Shown: positions 32,347-40,293 of the stretch, piece by piece
How the letters are laid out: each line of letters begins with the position of its first letter
How positions within the stretch are numbered: the first letter of the stretch is position 1
Source of the DNA: Steroidobacteraceae bacterium
Lineage (GTDB): Bacteria > Pseudomonadota > Gammaproteobacteria > Steroidobacterales > Steroidobacteraceae
DNA length: 46,884 nt
Direction: 5' to 3'
NCBI GenBank assembly: GCA_025458865.1
Contig: JALORP010000017.1
Location: 1-46,884, forward strand
Notes under the pieces: model-generated
What the model was told of the DNA's origin: nothing
What the model saw: only the letters and a program-made list of their open reading frames with translations
Database searches by the model: none
Made by a program: the position numbers and the translations under genes

Positions 32347-33798
32347 TCAGAACAGGCCCGGCAGCCAGAGCTGGGCGGGCGTCGGGCGCTCCGGGACCGG
32401 GTAGCGGCGCTCCGCCTCGACGCCCAGCTTCTGCTGCGCCATGCCCGCCGCTGCGGTCATGGCGCTGCAGGTGCTGCTGTTGCCGATCCACGCCAGCGCG
32501 GCGGCGGTGGAGGCTTCGACCGGGTCGCCCATGGGCTGCCCCTCGTCGTCATCGGCTGCGCAGTCGAGCACCTCGTCGGCGAGGCCGTTGTAGTAGTCGC
32601 CGCGCTCGAGGACATTGACGGTGCGGAAGGTGACGAGTCGCAGGCGGGTGTCGCAGCCGCTCAGGTCAAAGGCGGACTGGCCCACGGGTTTGCCGAAGGT
32701 GTCGGAGCCCACGATCGCGACCTCCACGGGCCATGGATCCATCGAGTTGATCGTCATCTCGCTCGCCGAGGCCGTGCTGCCGGTCGTGATGAAGGCGATC
32801 TTGAGCGGTGTGATGGATTCGGCGCGTGGCTGGAAGAACCGGTTCTCGTTGTTGGATGCGCGTGCCGGGTTGAATCGCAGGCCGGCGTAGAGGTCGGTCG
32901 GGCGCCGGTCACCACCCAGCAGGTCGCCGAGGAGGTCGCCGACGGACACCAGGCCGCCACCGTTGTAGCGCAGGTCCACGATGAAGTAGTCGATGCCCCG
33001 CTGCCGGAAGTCTTCGAAGGCATCCAGCAGCGGCGCCTGCGCCGTGGAGATGAAGGTCCGCAGCGCGACATAGCCGACCTGCACGGACGGGTTCAAGGGC
33101 AGGCTCAGCACGCGTACGCCGCCGTCCGGCGAGATCGGCGTGATGGTGTTGAGCCGCTTGGTGAGCGTCACCTCCGTCGTCGCCCCGCCCACGCGGTATC
33201 GAAAGCCGCGCTGCACGCCGACCGTGGCCGGGCCGAAGGCGCCGGTCAAGTCCGGGTCGTTGACGAGGATGGTGCTCATCGGCACGTAGCCGCGGCCGTC
33301 CCTGTAGTCGATGGCGAGGATCTCGGCGCCGCGGCGCAGGCCGCCGTCGGACGCGGGAGTGTTCTCGAACGCGTCCAGGATCAACAGCCGGCTGCCCTCC
33401 ACGCGGGAGCGGAAGCCAAACCCGACGAACTCGCCCTCGCCGAACAGTGCCTGGTCCTCCTGGCGGGTCGTGAGATAACTGTAGAACCGGTCCTTGCCCT
33501 GCGCGCGGGCCTGGGCCGTGAGCGCGTCGAGCAGATCGTCGGCGGTCGCGTAGCTCGCGATGTTCACGTTGGCCGGCAGCAGTTCGGGGAACAGGTACCA
33601 GCTGCGCGCGGCATCCAGCACGAACTGCTTCTCGGCGTTCACCGAGCAGCGGTCGGGCGTGACGCTGGTGCCGCCGCCGCCCCCGCCGCCGCCGCAGGCG
33701 GTCACCAGCGCGGCCGTGGCCACCGCCGTGAGCGACACCAGGGCGAGGCGCGCGGCGCCTCGGGTCCATCGGGCGTTGCGGCGAACATTCGTCGTCAT
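32347..33798 (-). CDS. S41-family peptidase lipoprotein
   Basis: The 483-residue protein has a signal peptide with lipobox VTAC followed by eight glycines, so it should be an envelope lipoprotein. It contains a PDZ-like middle region (GFGFRSR, ASDGGLRRGAEILAID) and an S41/C-terminal-processing peptidase domain: YFIVDLRYNGGGLVSVGDLLGDLL, catalytic Ser in TTGSTASASEMTINSM and Lys in DTFGKPVGQ. It acts on unknown envelope proteins. It follows the zinc-ribbon gene by 33 bp. The 158 bp to the divergently positioned desaturase leader contain no gene. Confidence 0.9.
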   Translation of the reverse strand: MTTNVRRNARWTRGAARLALVSLTAVATAALVTACGGGGGGGGTSVTPDRCSVNAEKQFVLDAARSWYLFPELLPANVNIASYATADDLLDALTAQARAQGKDRFYSYLTTRQEDQALFGEGEFVGFGFRSRVEGSRLLILDAFENTPASDGGLRRGAEILAIDYRDGRGYVPMSTILVNDPDLTGAFGPATVGVQRGFRYRVGGATTEVTLTKRLNTITPISPDGGVRVLSLPLNPSVQVGYVALRTFISTAQAPLLDAFEDFRQRGIDYFIVDLRYNGGGLVSVGDLLGDLLGGDRRPTDLYAGLRFNPARASNNENRFFQPRAESITPLKIAFITTGSTASASEMTINSMDPWPVEVAIVGSDTFGKPVGQSAFDLSGCDTRLRLVTFRTVNVLERGDYYNGLADEVLDCAADDDEGQPMGDPVEASTAAALAWIGNSSTCSAMTAAAGMAQQKLGVEAERRYPVPERPTPAQLWLPGLF

Positions 33799-33831
33799 GA
33801 CATTCTCCTCAGGCGGCCGGTCCGGGCCGCA

Positions 33832-34227
33832 TCACCCGCTCCGCGGGCCGAACAGGGACTCGAGCTGGATGCGGGCCTCGTCCTCTGCCGATGGTTTCGC
33901 GTCCTTCGCGCCGGGGGATTCGCCGCCGCCGAACAACGACTCGAGCTCGCCGCGGGCCCGGGCAGCCTCGTCCGTGCGCGCCACGTAGGCGCCCGGCCGC
34001 GGGCGGAAGTAATCGCAGAAGTTCGCGCGGGTCTTGTCCTTGACCTCTTCGGCCACCGGCTCCCGGCAGCTCTTCGCCACGGCCGGGTCGTGGAACTCGC
34101 ACAGTCGGCAGACGTGCAGCTCGGCGCCGCAGGCCTTGCACTCCTCGAGGCGGCGCAGCGGCAGGCTCAGCTCCGCCAGCGACGCGCCGCACTTCCAGCA
34201 GGACAGCTCGGCTGGCCGAAGGGGCAT
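33832..34227 (-). CDS. Cysteine-rich zinc-binding protein upstream of S41 peptidase
   Basis: The 131-residue protein has a zinc-ribbon-like N-terminal part (LSCWKCGASL...CKACGAELHVCRLCEFHDP...CREP) and NFCDYFRP, followed by a disordered tail with two copies of ELESLFG/QLESLFGPRSG. The repeated LESLFG is a simple short linear motif. No membrane segment. Start MPLRPAELSCWKC at 34227 fits; the AAGGA immediately before it is closer than usual. It is likely cotranscribed with the lipoprotein peptidase. Confidence 0.75.
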   Translation of the reverse strand: MPLRPAELSCWKCGASLAELSLPLRRLEECKACGAELHVCRLCEFHDPAVAKSCREPVAEEVKDKTRANFCDYFRPRPGAYVARTDEAARARGELESLFGGGESPGAKDAKPSAEDEARIQLESLFGPRSG

Positions 34228-34405
34228 TCCTTCAATCCTCTGCGCGAAGAACCCAGGCTCCCGGGACTGCCCTGGCATGCCGCGGCGCCCCGGTTCAGCC
34301 CGCGCCTTTTACCCTTCCATTATCGTCTACCCCGGGCAATGCTGTCGCTTTCGGCGGATAGCCGGCAGCGGGCCCAGTATCCACCGAAGAATCAAAGGAT
34401 TACGC

Positions 34406-34732
34406 ATGAGAGAAACTGCGACGCCGGCGCGCCCCGGCTATCTGGTGGTGCAAGGCGTGGTCACCGACCGGGAAGGCTTCAAGGCCTACAGCGCCGCGCT
34501 GCCGCCGATTTACGCGAAGTACGGCGGCCAGTACCTGGCGATGACCCCGGCGCCGCGGGTCGAAGTGGCCGAGGGCTCGCCCGAGAACCGCAGTGTCGTC
34601 ATCGCGAAGTTCCCCTCGAAGGAGGCTGCCTGGGCCTTCTGGAACTCGCCCGAGTACACCGAGGCGAAGCAGCTGCGCGAGGGCAAGGGCACGTTCTACG
34701 TGATGGTGCTGGAGGGATTGCCCGAAGCCTGA
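34406..34732 (+). CDS. DUF1330 family protein
   Basis: The 108-residue protein has the ferredoxin-like (dimeric alpha-beta barrel) DUF1330 signature: GYLVVQGVVTDREGFKAYSAALPPIYAKYGGQYL, then VVIAKFPSKEAAWAFWNSPEYTEAKQLR. No biochemical role is established for the family. AAAGGA lies nine bases before the ATG. It stands alone, divergent from the zinc-ribbon/S41 operon; the 178 bp between include AT-rich promoter-like sequence around 34316-34330. Confidence 0.9.
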   Translation: MRETATPARPGYLVVQGVVTDREGFKAYSAALPPIYAKYGGQYLAMTPAPRVEVAEGSPENRSVVIAKFPSKEAAWAFWNSPEYTEAKQLREGKGTFYVMVLEGLPEA

Positions 34733-34752
34733 GCGGAAGTCGCGAGTGCTTT

Positions 34753-35331
34753 TCAGCGCCGTGCGGCGACGAGGCGGTCGAAGTCTTCGAGCAGCTCCGG
34801 TTGCGTCGAGGCTTCCGCGAACTCGCGGATCCAGCGCCGTGCGCGCTCGAGGTCGGCGTCCGGATTGGCCAGCAGCAGCCCTTCGATGTCGGCGAGGTCC
34901 CGTGGCCGGTGGGCGATCGCCTTCATGATCAGCAGGTCCTCCACGCGCGGCAGGCGGATTTCGAGCGATCCCAGCGACCGGCGCTGACCCGAGGTCACCG
35001 CGTCCTGCTCGAACGGGAGAGTCGCCATCACCAGGTCGATGTCGATCTGCGACGCCCGGTGCCGCAGGAGCAAGACCCGCGAGCGGATAGCGAACTCTCT
35101 GGCATCGTGGATGCGGGGCTCGATCCCGGTGGCCCCGGCAGACTCGATGATCGAGGCAAGGTCTTCGTCCGCAACATCCGCCAGCGCGTCTATGTCACGG
35201 GTGAGTCGCGGCCGTCCGAGCAGCGAAGCGGCCAGGCCGCCGATGATGATGGCCCGGCGGTCCGTGCGCCGCAGGCACTCCTGGAGAGCCTCCAGGGCAT
35301 CGACCAGTGACTGCGGAAGCTCAGCGGTCAT
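34753..35331 (-). CDS. AbiEii/MNT-like nucleotidyltransferase (toxin-like)
   Basis: The 192-residue protein has the minimal nucleotidyltransferase core: AIIIGGLAASLLGRPRLTRDIDALADV, with GG...R.T.DID as in AbiEii and DUF6036 proteins, a third acidic residue in QIDIDLVMATLPFE, and EDLLIMKAIAHRPRDLADIEGLL. AbiEii-type toxins transfer nucleotides to tRNA or proteins. The gene overlaps the 3' end of a 76-residue gene by 11 bp. Together they look like a toxin-antitoxin-type pair. Confidence 0.8.
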   Translation of the reverse strand: MTAELPQSLVDALEALQECLRRTDRRAIIIGGLAASLLGRPRLTRDIDALADVADEDLASIIESAGATGIEPRIHDAREFAIRSRVLLLRHRASQIDIDLVMATLPFEQDAVTSGQRRSLGSLEIRLPRVEDLLIMKAIAHRPRDLADIEGLLLANPDADLERARRWIREFAEASTQPELLEDFDRLVAARR

Positions 35332-35551
35332 TCAGGGCGGCACGGATCCGGTTCCAGCGTTCGCGGACCTCTGTTTGCTCCGCAGCCGCGGCAGGGTCTT
35401 CCGCAAAGAGCGCGCGCGAGGCGAAGAGCGCGCTGAACTGCCGGAACCTGGTCTCGATCGGGGTCTCGCGCAGCTCCCGTTCTTCCTGCCTCGCGACCAT
35501 GGCCCAGCGCTCGCGAAAAGCCGTGGCCTCGTCGCTTTGGATTCGTTTCAT
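35321..35551 (-). CDS. Small helical partner of nucleotidyltransferase (putative antitoxin)
   Basis: The 76-residue charged, all-helical protein (ERWAMVARQEERELRETPIETRFRQFSALFASRALF) is not a family I can name firmly, but small proteins of this style often precede AbiEii-like nucleotidyltransferases. It starts by ATGA overlap with the exonuclease stop and ends 11 bp inside the nucleotidyltransferase gene, so all three are translationally linked. Antitoxin function is inferred only from position and size. Confidence 0.7.
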   Translation of the reverse strand: MKRIQSDEATAFRERWAMVARQEERELRETPIETRFRQFSALFASRALFAEDPAAAAEQTEVRERWNRIRAALNDR

Positions 35552-36153
35552 CGCTGCATCTTAGCGGGACCTGAACCGAAGCGCAGTGCGAGGTAGGCCA
35601 GCGCGGTTGCGACCGCGTCACCGATCGCGGTGTGGCGCGCGAGCGGCGGGATGCCGGCATCGGTGAGGATGGCATCGAGGTCGGGGAGGCCCGAGTGATC
35701 CTCGACCTCCCGCCGGGACTTCATGCGGTGCAGGCTGCGCAGGTCGTAGGCCGCGACGTCGAGTGCGGGCAGACCATCCGCGCGCAGGCCGCGGTCGAGC
35801 ACGGCGCGGTCGAAGTCCACGCAGTAGCCGAGGATCGGCCGGCCGCCCAGCCACTCGGTGAACCGCGCCAGCGCCTCGCCGGGCGGCAGGCCATGGTCCA
35901 GGTCCATCGCGCGCAGCCGGTGGATGCGGACCGAGCCGGCATGGGTCGGCCCGTCGCGCCTGAGCGTCGCCTCGAAACGGTCGCTCAGGATCACGCGCCG
36001 TCCGCGCAGCGGCACGGCGCCGATCGAGAGCACCTCGGCGTTCTTCGGGTCGAGGCCGGTGGTTTCTACGTCGAGCGCAACGAGTTCGGCGTCCTCGGGC
36101 GGCCAGCCGCGCAGGCCGGTGGGCACGACGCGATCGAGCAGGCGGCGCAGCAC
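35548..36153 (-). CDS. DnaQ-like 3'-5' exonuclease (DEDDh)
   Basis: The 201-residue exonuclease has all DEDDh residues: Asp and Glu in LVALDVETTGLDP, Asp in LGYCVDFDRAVLD, and His/Asp in RHTAIGDAVATALAYL. Similar exonucleases are encoded next to DUF294 cNMP-CBS proteins and the DUF4212 symporter in many proteobacteria. Its ATG is four bases after the DUF294 stop, so it is coupled to that gene. The nucleic-acid substrate is unknown. Confidence 0.9.
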   Translation of the reverse strand: MLRRLLDRVVPTGLRGWPPEDAELVALDVETTGLDPKNAEVLSIGAVPLRGRRVILSDRFEATLRRDGPTHAGSVRIHRLRAMDLDHGLPPGEALARFTEWLGGRPILGYCVDFDRAVLDRGLRADGLPALDVAAYDLRSLHRMKSRREVEDHSGLPDLDAILTDAGIPPLARHTAIGDAVATALAYLALRFGSGPAKMQR

Positions 36154-36157
36154 TTCC

Positions 36158-37981
36158 CTAGATCCCGTGGCGGAAGTGCGCGCCGAGGAAGTCCTGGAAC
36201 TCCTTGACCACGCGCAGCGCGTCCCGCAGGAGGTCGCGGTCGAGCCTGCGCAGCCTGCCGAGATCGACGCGGTTGTCCGCCGGCTCGCCCCGCTGCAGGG
36301 CCTCGAGCTGCTGGCCGAGCCGCAGCCTCAGCATCACGGCGAGCGCCTGCTGCAGGTCGGCGGCGAGTTGCGCGCTCAGCACGCCGCGGGCGGCGAGGGC
36401 CTCCGCGCGCTCGAAGGAGTTCGTGCAGGCGAGGCCGTGCTCGGCCGCGAGCGCCCGCAGGCCGTGCACGGTCGGGAAGATGCCGCCGCGCTTGATGTCC
36501 ACCGCCCGCTCGCGGCCGAAGGGGTTCCTGAGCGTGAGCGGCGTGTGGAACTCGATCGCCGGCCGCACGAAGTGGTGCAGCCAGATCTGGTCGCGGCCGA
36601 GTCCCGCCAGCGCCTCGCGTAGCGGCGCGTACAGCGACTCGTCGCCGCAGACGGGCTGGGCATCCATCAGAATCGCCATGTCGAGCTGCGACTCGCCGGC
36701 GGCGCTGCGCTTGAGCCGTTCGATGTACTCGAGCCACTGGGGCAGGCTGCCGCGCCAGGCGGGGTTCGAGACCATGACCTTGCCCGGACACGGCGGCCAC
36801 CCGAGCGCGGCGAGCCCGTCGCTCAGCGCCTGCGCGGGCCCGGCAACGTCCGCATCGGCGATGCCCTCCCCGAGGATCAGCGCATTGTCCTGGTCCGTTC
36901 GCAGGATCTGCTCGCTGCGGCCCTCGCTGCCGAGCACCAGCAGGCAGCAGCGCGCTCGTAGTTCGGCTGGAAACGTCAGCTCGTACAGCCGGGTCAGGAT
37001 GCGGCCGTTCAGGGCGCTGACGATCTCGCCGAGGTGGCGCATCTTCGCGCCGGTGGCCTGCAGGGTGCGCACCAGCGGCAGCAGGCCGGCGACGGCCTCG
37101 GCGAGTTCCTCGCGGGTCGTCGCGCGTGCGACGCGAAGCCCCACGATGTGCGAGTGGCTCGAATAGTGGCTCAGGACCTCGGCGAGGCCGAGCGTGCCCA
37201 CGAGCTGGGCGTGGCGCGTCACGGCGACGCGCTCGATGCGCCGGCGGGTCATCGCGACCAGCGCCTCGAACAGCGGCGCGTCCGCGTCGCAGTCCACCAC
37301 GGGCCTGCGCGCGAATTCGCCGACCGCGCCGTCGAGCGGCCGGCCGTCGAGGGCGATGGCGTCGAGCAGGTCGGTGCGGGTGCAGATGCCGAGGCCCCCG
37401 GCGGTCTCGACGAACACGCAGTCCACGCTCCGCTCGCGCATGCGCCGCGTCGCCTCTACGACCGTCGTGTCGCCGGGGACGACGATTGCCTCGGCGAGCA
37501 CGGCCTCGCCGATGCGGGTCAGCATCAGCTCGCCGAGGTCGCTCGGCGTGCCGGAGGACTCCGCCAGGTCCGTCTTGCGCGACAGCGAATCCAGGAAGTA
37601 GGCGGCGAAGCGGCCATTGGCCTCCACCGCCGCGCGGAAGGCGTCGGCCGGGAGGGTCCAGAGGAGCGTGTCCTCAAGGGTCACGTAGCGGTGGCGCGAC
37701 CGGCCGGTGAGGCAGGCCATGGAGCCGAACAGGTCACCGGCGCCGTACTCGGCGAAGACGCGCGGCTCGCCGGGGTCGTCGGCGCCGTCGAGTGCGGCCA
37801 CGTGCCCTTTGAGGATGACGTAGAGATAGTTCGAGGGTGTGCCGGCCTCGAGGATCCGGCTGTCCGCCGGCTCGAAGCCGATGTCCATGCGCCGGCCCAG
37901 GGCGACGCGCTGCTCCGCCGTCAGCAGGTCGAACGGCGCGAGCGCGAAGTCGAATTCCTTCAGGACTTCGGAGGTAGACAT
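36158..37981 (-). CDS. cNMP-binding/CBS/DUF294 nucleotidyltransferase-like regulator
   Basis: The 607-residue cytosolic protein has a cyclic-nucleotide-binding-like domain (about 15-140), a CBS pair (about 155-275), a GlnD-like DUF294 nucleotidyltransferase domain with LVLGSEGRSEQILRTDQDNALIL (about 350-372), and a substrate-binding helical domain to the end. The phosphate-binding cassette (GDLFGSMACLTGRSRHRYV) is degenerate, lacking the usual Glu, so ligand binding is uncertain. Such proteins are regularly located beside sodium/acetate-type symporters and are thought to control carbon uptake. A terminator separates it from the symporter gene, so it probably has its own promoter in 37982-38084. 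Confidence 0.92.
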   Translation of the reverse strand: MSTSEVLKEFDFALAPFDLLTAEQRVALGRRMDIGFEPADSRILEAGTPSNYLYVILKGHVAALDGADDPGEPRVFAEYGAGDLFGSMACLTGRSRHRYVTLEDTLLWTLPADAFRAAVEANGRFAAYFLDSLSRKTDLAESSGTPSDLGELMLTRIGEAVLAEAIVVPGDTTVVEATRRMRERSVDCVFVETAGGLGICTRTDLLDAIALDGRPLDGAVGEFARRPVVDCDADAPLFEALVAMTRRRIERVAVTRHAQLVGTLGLAEVLSHYSSHSHIVGLRVARATTREELAEAVAGLLPLVRTLQATGAKMRHLGEIVSALNGRILTRLYELTFPAELRARCCLLVLGSEGRSEQILRTDQDNALILGEGIADADVAGPAQALSDGLAALGWPPCPGKVMVSNPAWRGSLPQWLEYIERLKRSAAGESQLDMAILMDAQPVCGDESLYAPLREALAGLGRDQIWLHHFVRPAIEFHTPLTLRNPFGRERAVDIKRGGIFPTVHGLRALAAEHGLACTNSFERAEALAARGVLSAQLAADLQQALAVMLRLRLGQQLEALQRGEPADNRVDLGRLRRLDRDLLRDALRVVKEFQDFLGAHFRHGI

Positions 37982-38084
37982 TCCTGGGTGCTTCCGTGAC
38001 GTCTGGGCGCCAACATGCGGGAAACGATGTCCGTGATGCGAGGGAGCGTCAATAGGTGACAGCCAAGCGGTGGGTGATCGCCGT

Positions 38085-38113
38085 AAAGAAAGGGGCGGCC
38101 CCTTGGCCGCCCC
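38085..38113 (-). terminator. Rho-independent terminator after the symporter
   Basis: On the minus strand: GGGGCGGCC - AAGG - GGCCGCCCC followed by TTTCTTT. A nine-pair GC stem with a four-base loop and T-rich tail, 33 bp after the symporter stop. It should end the DUF4212-symporter transcript before the DUF294 gene. Confidence 0.85.
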
Positions 38114-38146
38114 GTCGCAAACTCGAAGCGAATGTCCCCTTGAGTT

Positions 38147-39850
38147 TCAGTGGTGGGTGGCGCCGCCCGCGCCGCGCGGGACGCGGATGTGGTCCACCAG
38201 CTCCTGGATGTGCGCCGGCGGCGGCTTGGTCATGTGGCTCACCGCGTAGGTGACGATGATGTTGAGCACCATGCCGACGGTGCCGATGCCCTCGGGCGAC
38301 ACGCCGAACAGCCAGTTGTCCGCCGTGTTCGCGGCCGGGTTCACGAACTTGAAGTAGATGATGTAGCCGGCCGTGAAGGTGATGCCGACGATCATCCCGG
38401 CGATGGCACCTTGCATGTTGGCGCGCTTGTCGAAGATTCCGAGGATGATGGCCGGGAAGAACGACGACGCCGCCAGGCCGAAGGCGAAGGCCACGACCTG
38501 CGCGACGAAGCCGGGTGGGTTGATTCCCAGGTATCCGGCCACGAAGATCGCGCCCGCCGCGGCGAGGCGCGCGTAGAGCAGCTCCTGCTTCTCGGTGATG
38601 TTCGGCATCACCACCTTCTTCAGCAGGTCGTGCGAGATCGCCGAGGAGATCACGAGCAGCAGGCCCGCGGCAGTCGAGAGCGCCGCGGCGAGGCCGCCGG
38701 CGGCGACCAGCGCGATCACCCAGGCCGGCAACTTCGCGATCTCCGGGTTGGCCAGCACCATGATGTCGTTGTCGATCTTCGCCATCTCGTTGCGGTCGTC
38801 CTTCGCGTAGAACATGCGCCCGTCGCCGTTCTTGTCCTCCCACTTGATCAGGCCGGTCTTCTCCCAGTTCTTGATCCAGTCCGGCGCTTCGGCGTAGAGC
38901 ACGCCCTGGCCGTCGGTGCCGTTGATGGTCTCGATCATGTTGGCGCGGGCGAAGGCGGCCACCGCCGGGGCCGTCGTGTAGAGCAGCGCGATGAACAGCA
39001 GCGCCCAGCCCGCCGAGATGCGCGCGTCGCTCACCCTGGGTACGGTGAAGAAGCGCACGATCACGTGCGGCAGGCCGGCGGTGCCCACCATCAGCGCCGC
39101 CGTGATGCAGAACACGTCTATGTTGCTCTTGATCCCCGAGGTGTAGGCATCGAAGCCCAGCTCCGTGTTGAGGCCGTCGAGCTTGTCGAGCAGGTAGGTG
39201 CCGTCGGCCATGGTGCCGCCGAAGCCCATCTGCGGGATGATGTGGCCGGTCATCAGCAGCGAGATGAAGATCGCCGGCACCAGGTAGGCGAAGATCAGGA
39301 CGCAGTACTGCGCGACCTGGGTGTAGGTGATGCCCTTCATGCCGCCGAGCACGGCGTAAAAGAAGACGATCGCCATGCCGACGACGACGCCTGTGGTGAT
39401 GTCCACCTCGAGGAAGCGCGAGAAGACGATGCCGACGCCGCGCATCTGGCCGGCCACGTAGGTGAAGGACACGAACACCGCGCAGACGACCGCGACGAGG
39501 CGGGCGGTGTCGGAGTAGTAGCGGTCGCCGATGAAGTCCGGGACCGTGTACTTGCCGAACTTGCGCAGGTAGGGCGCGAGCAGCAGCGCAAGCAGTACGT
39601 AGCCGCCGGTCCAGCCCATCAGGTACACCGCGCCGTCGCGGCCCATGAAGGAGATGAGGCCGGCCATCGAGATGAACGAGGCCGCGGACATCCAGTCGGC
39701 GGCGGTGGCCATGCCGTTCGCGACCGGGTGCACGCCGCCGCCGGCGACGTAGTACTCCTTGGTCGAGCCGACGCGGCTCCAGATGGCGATGCCGATGTAG
39801 AGGGCGAAGGACGCACCCACGATCAGGTAGGTCCAGGTCATGACGGACAT
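38147..39850 (-). CDS. Sodium:solute symporter, VC_2705/ActP-like
   Basis: The 567-residue membrane transporter of the SSS family has about 13 to 14 helices. Motifs: YVAGGGVHPVANGMATAADWMSAASFISMAG, YTVPDFIGDRYYS, TAGLPHVIVRFFTVP and GGLAAALSTAAGLLLVISSAISHDL. The pairing with a DUF4212 small subunit defines the VC_2705 subfamily, usually annotated for acetate or other short carboxylates. A loop with EDKNGDGRMFYAKDD resembles an EF-hand-like insertion, seen in this subfamily. It starts 16 bp after the DUF4212 stop. Confidence 0.93.
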   Translation of the reverse strand: MSVMTWTYLIVGASFALYIGIAIWSRVGSTKEYYVAGGGVHPVANGMATAADWMSAASFISMAGLISFMGRDGAVYLMGWTGGYVLLALLLAPYLRKFGKYTVPDFIGDRYYSDTARLVAVVCAVFVSFTYVAGQMRGVGIVFSRFLEVDITTGVVVGMAIVFFYAVLGGMKGITYTQVAQYCVLIFAYLVPAIFISLLMTGHIIPQMGFGGTMADGTYLLDKLDGLNTELGFDAYTSGIKSNIDVFCITAALMVGTAGLPHVIVRFFTVPRVSDARISAGWALLFIALLYTTAPAVAAFARANMIETINGTDGQGVLYAEAPDWIKNWEKTGLIKWEDKNGDGRMFYAKDDRNEMAKIDNDIMVLANPEIAKLPAWVIALVAAGGLAAALSTAAGLLLVISSAISHDLLKKVVMPNITEKQELLYARLAAAGAIFVAGYLGINPPGFVAQVVAFAFGLAASSFFPAIILGIFDKRANMQGAIAGMIVGITFTAGYIIYFKFVNPAANTADNWLFGVSPEGIGTVGMVLNIIVTYAVSHMTKPPPAHIQELVDHIRVPRGAGGATHH

Positions 39851-39866
39851 GCGTGGATCCTCCCGG

Positions 39867-40124
39867 TCAGTCTTCGTGGACGTCGTGCTTTCGGTCCAGG
39901 CGGTTCATCAGCCGCACGTAGACGAAGATCAGCACGACGAAGACGTAGATCGAGCCCTGCTGGGCGAAGAAGAAGCCGAGCTTGAAGCCGGCGACGCGGA
40001 ACTGGTCCAGCCAGTCCGCCAGCAGGATGCCGAAGCCGTAAGAGACCACGAACCAGATGGCCAGCAGGCTGGCCAGGATTTTCAGGTTCGCCCGCCAGTA
40101 GGCGCTGACCTTGTCCTTTGTCAC
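39867..40124 (-). CDS. DUF4212 small symporter subunit
   Basis: The 85-residue protein has two transmembrane helices and the DUF4212 signature AYWRANLKILASLLAIWFVVSYGFGILL, then FFFAQQGSIYVFVVLIFVYVRLMNRLDRKH. It is the partner of VC_2705-type sodium symporters. GTG at 40124 with GGGGGAA upstream is favoured; an in-frame ATG 16 codons earlier gives a longer, less typical N terminus. First gene of the operon; tandem motif copies lie 70 to 123 bp upstream. Confidence 0.92.
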   Translation of the reverse strand: MTKDKVSAYWRANLKILASLLAIWFVVSYGFGILLADWLDQFRVAGFKLGFFFAQQGSIYVFVVLIFVYVRLMNRLDRKHDVHED

Positions 40125-40193
40125 GACCGGTTCCCCCTGTTGGCCGATGTCGGTCGTGGTCGAATCTAGCAATGCGTGGGGCAGGGTCGGTCG

Positions 40194-40247
40194 GACTTTG
40201 GTCTAAGGCAGGAGGGTCAGACGAGGCGGATTCGACCTATGTCTAAG
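40194..40247 (-). promoter_or_regulatory. Tandem 14-mer operator candidate before DUF4212-symporter
   Basis: Plus strand carries GACTTTGGTCTAAG (40194-40207) and GACCTATGTCTAAG (40234-40247), 11 of 14 identical and exactly 40 bp apart. In the gene direction each reads CTTAGAC-N4-GTC, an imperfect dyad. Positions relative to the gene fit an activator. Related symporter genes are controlled by LuxR/NarL-type regulators of the CrbR/ErdR group, which is a plausible but unproven binder. Confidence 0.55.
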
Positions 40248-40293
40248 ATGTCCTGGGCCACGGCAGGGTTGATGCCTGTCGGACTACCGGGCT

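Noticed and set aside
33663..33700. GCC/CCG simple repeat as a phase-variable tract
   Set aside because: It is an interrupted triplet run that encodes the polyglycine linker behind the lipobox; length change would not alter the frame.
32260..35310. A 1016-codon open frame on the plus strand
   Set aside because: It runs antisense through the S41 peptidase and zinc-ribbon genes and through DUF1330 in another frame; composition is that of GC-rich antisense sequence (Arg/Ala/Val/Gly/His rich) with no recognisable domain.
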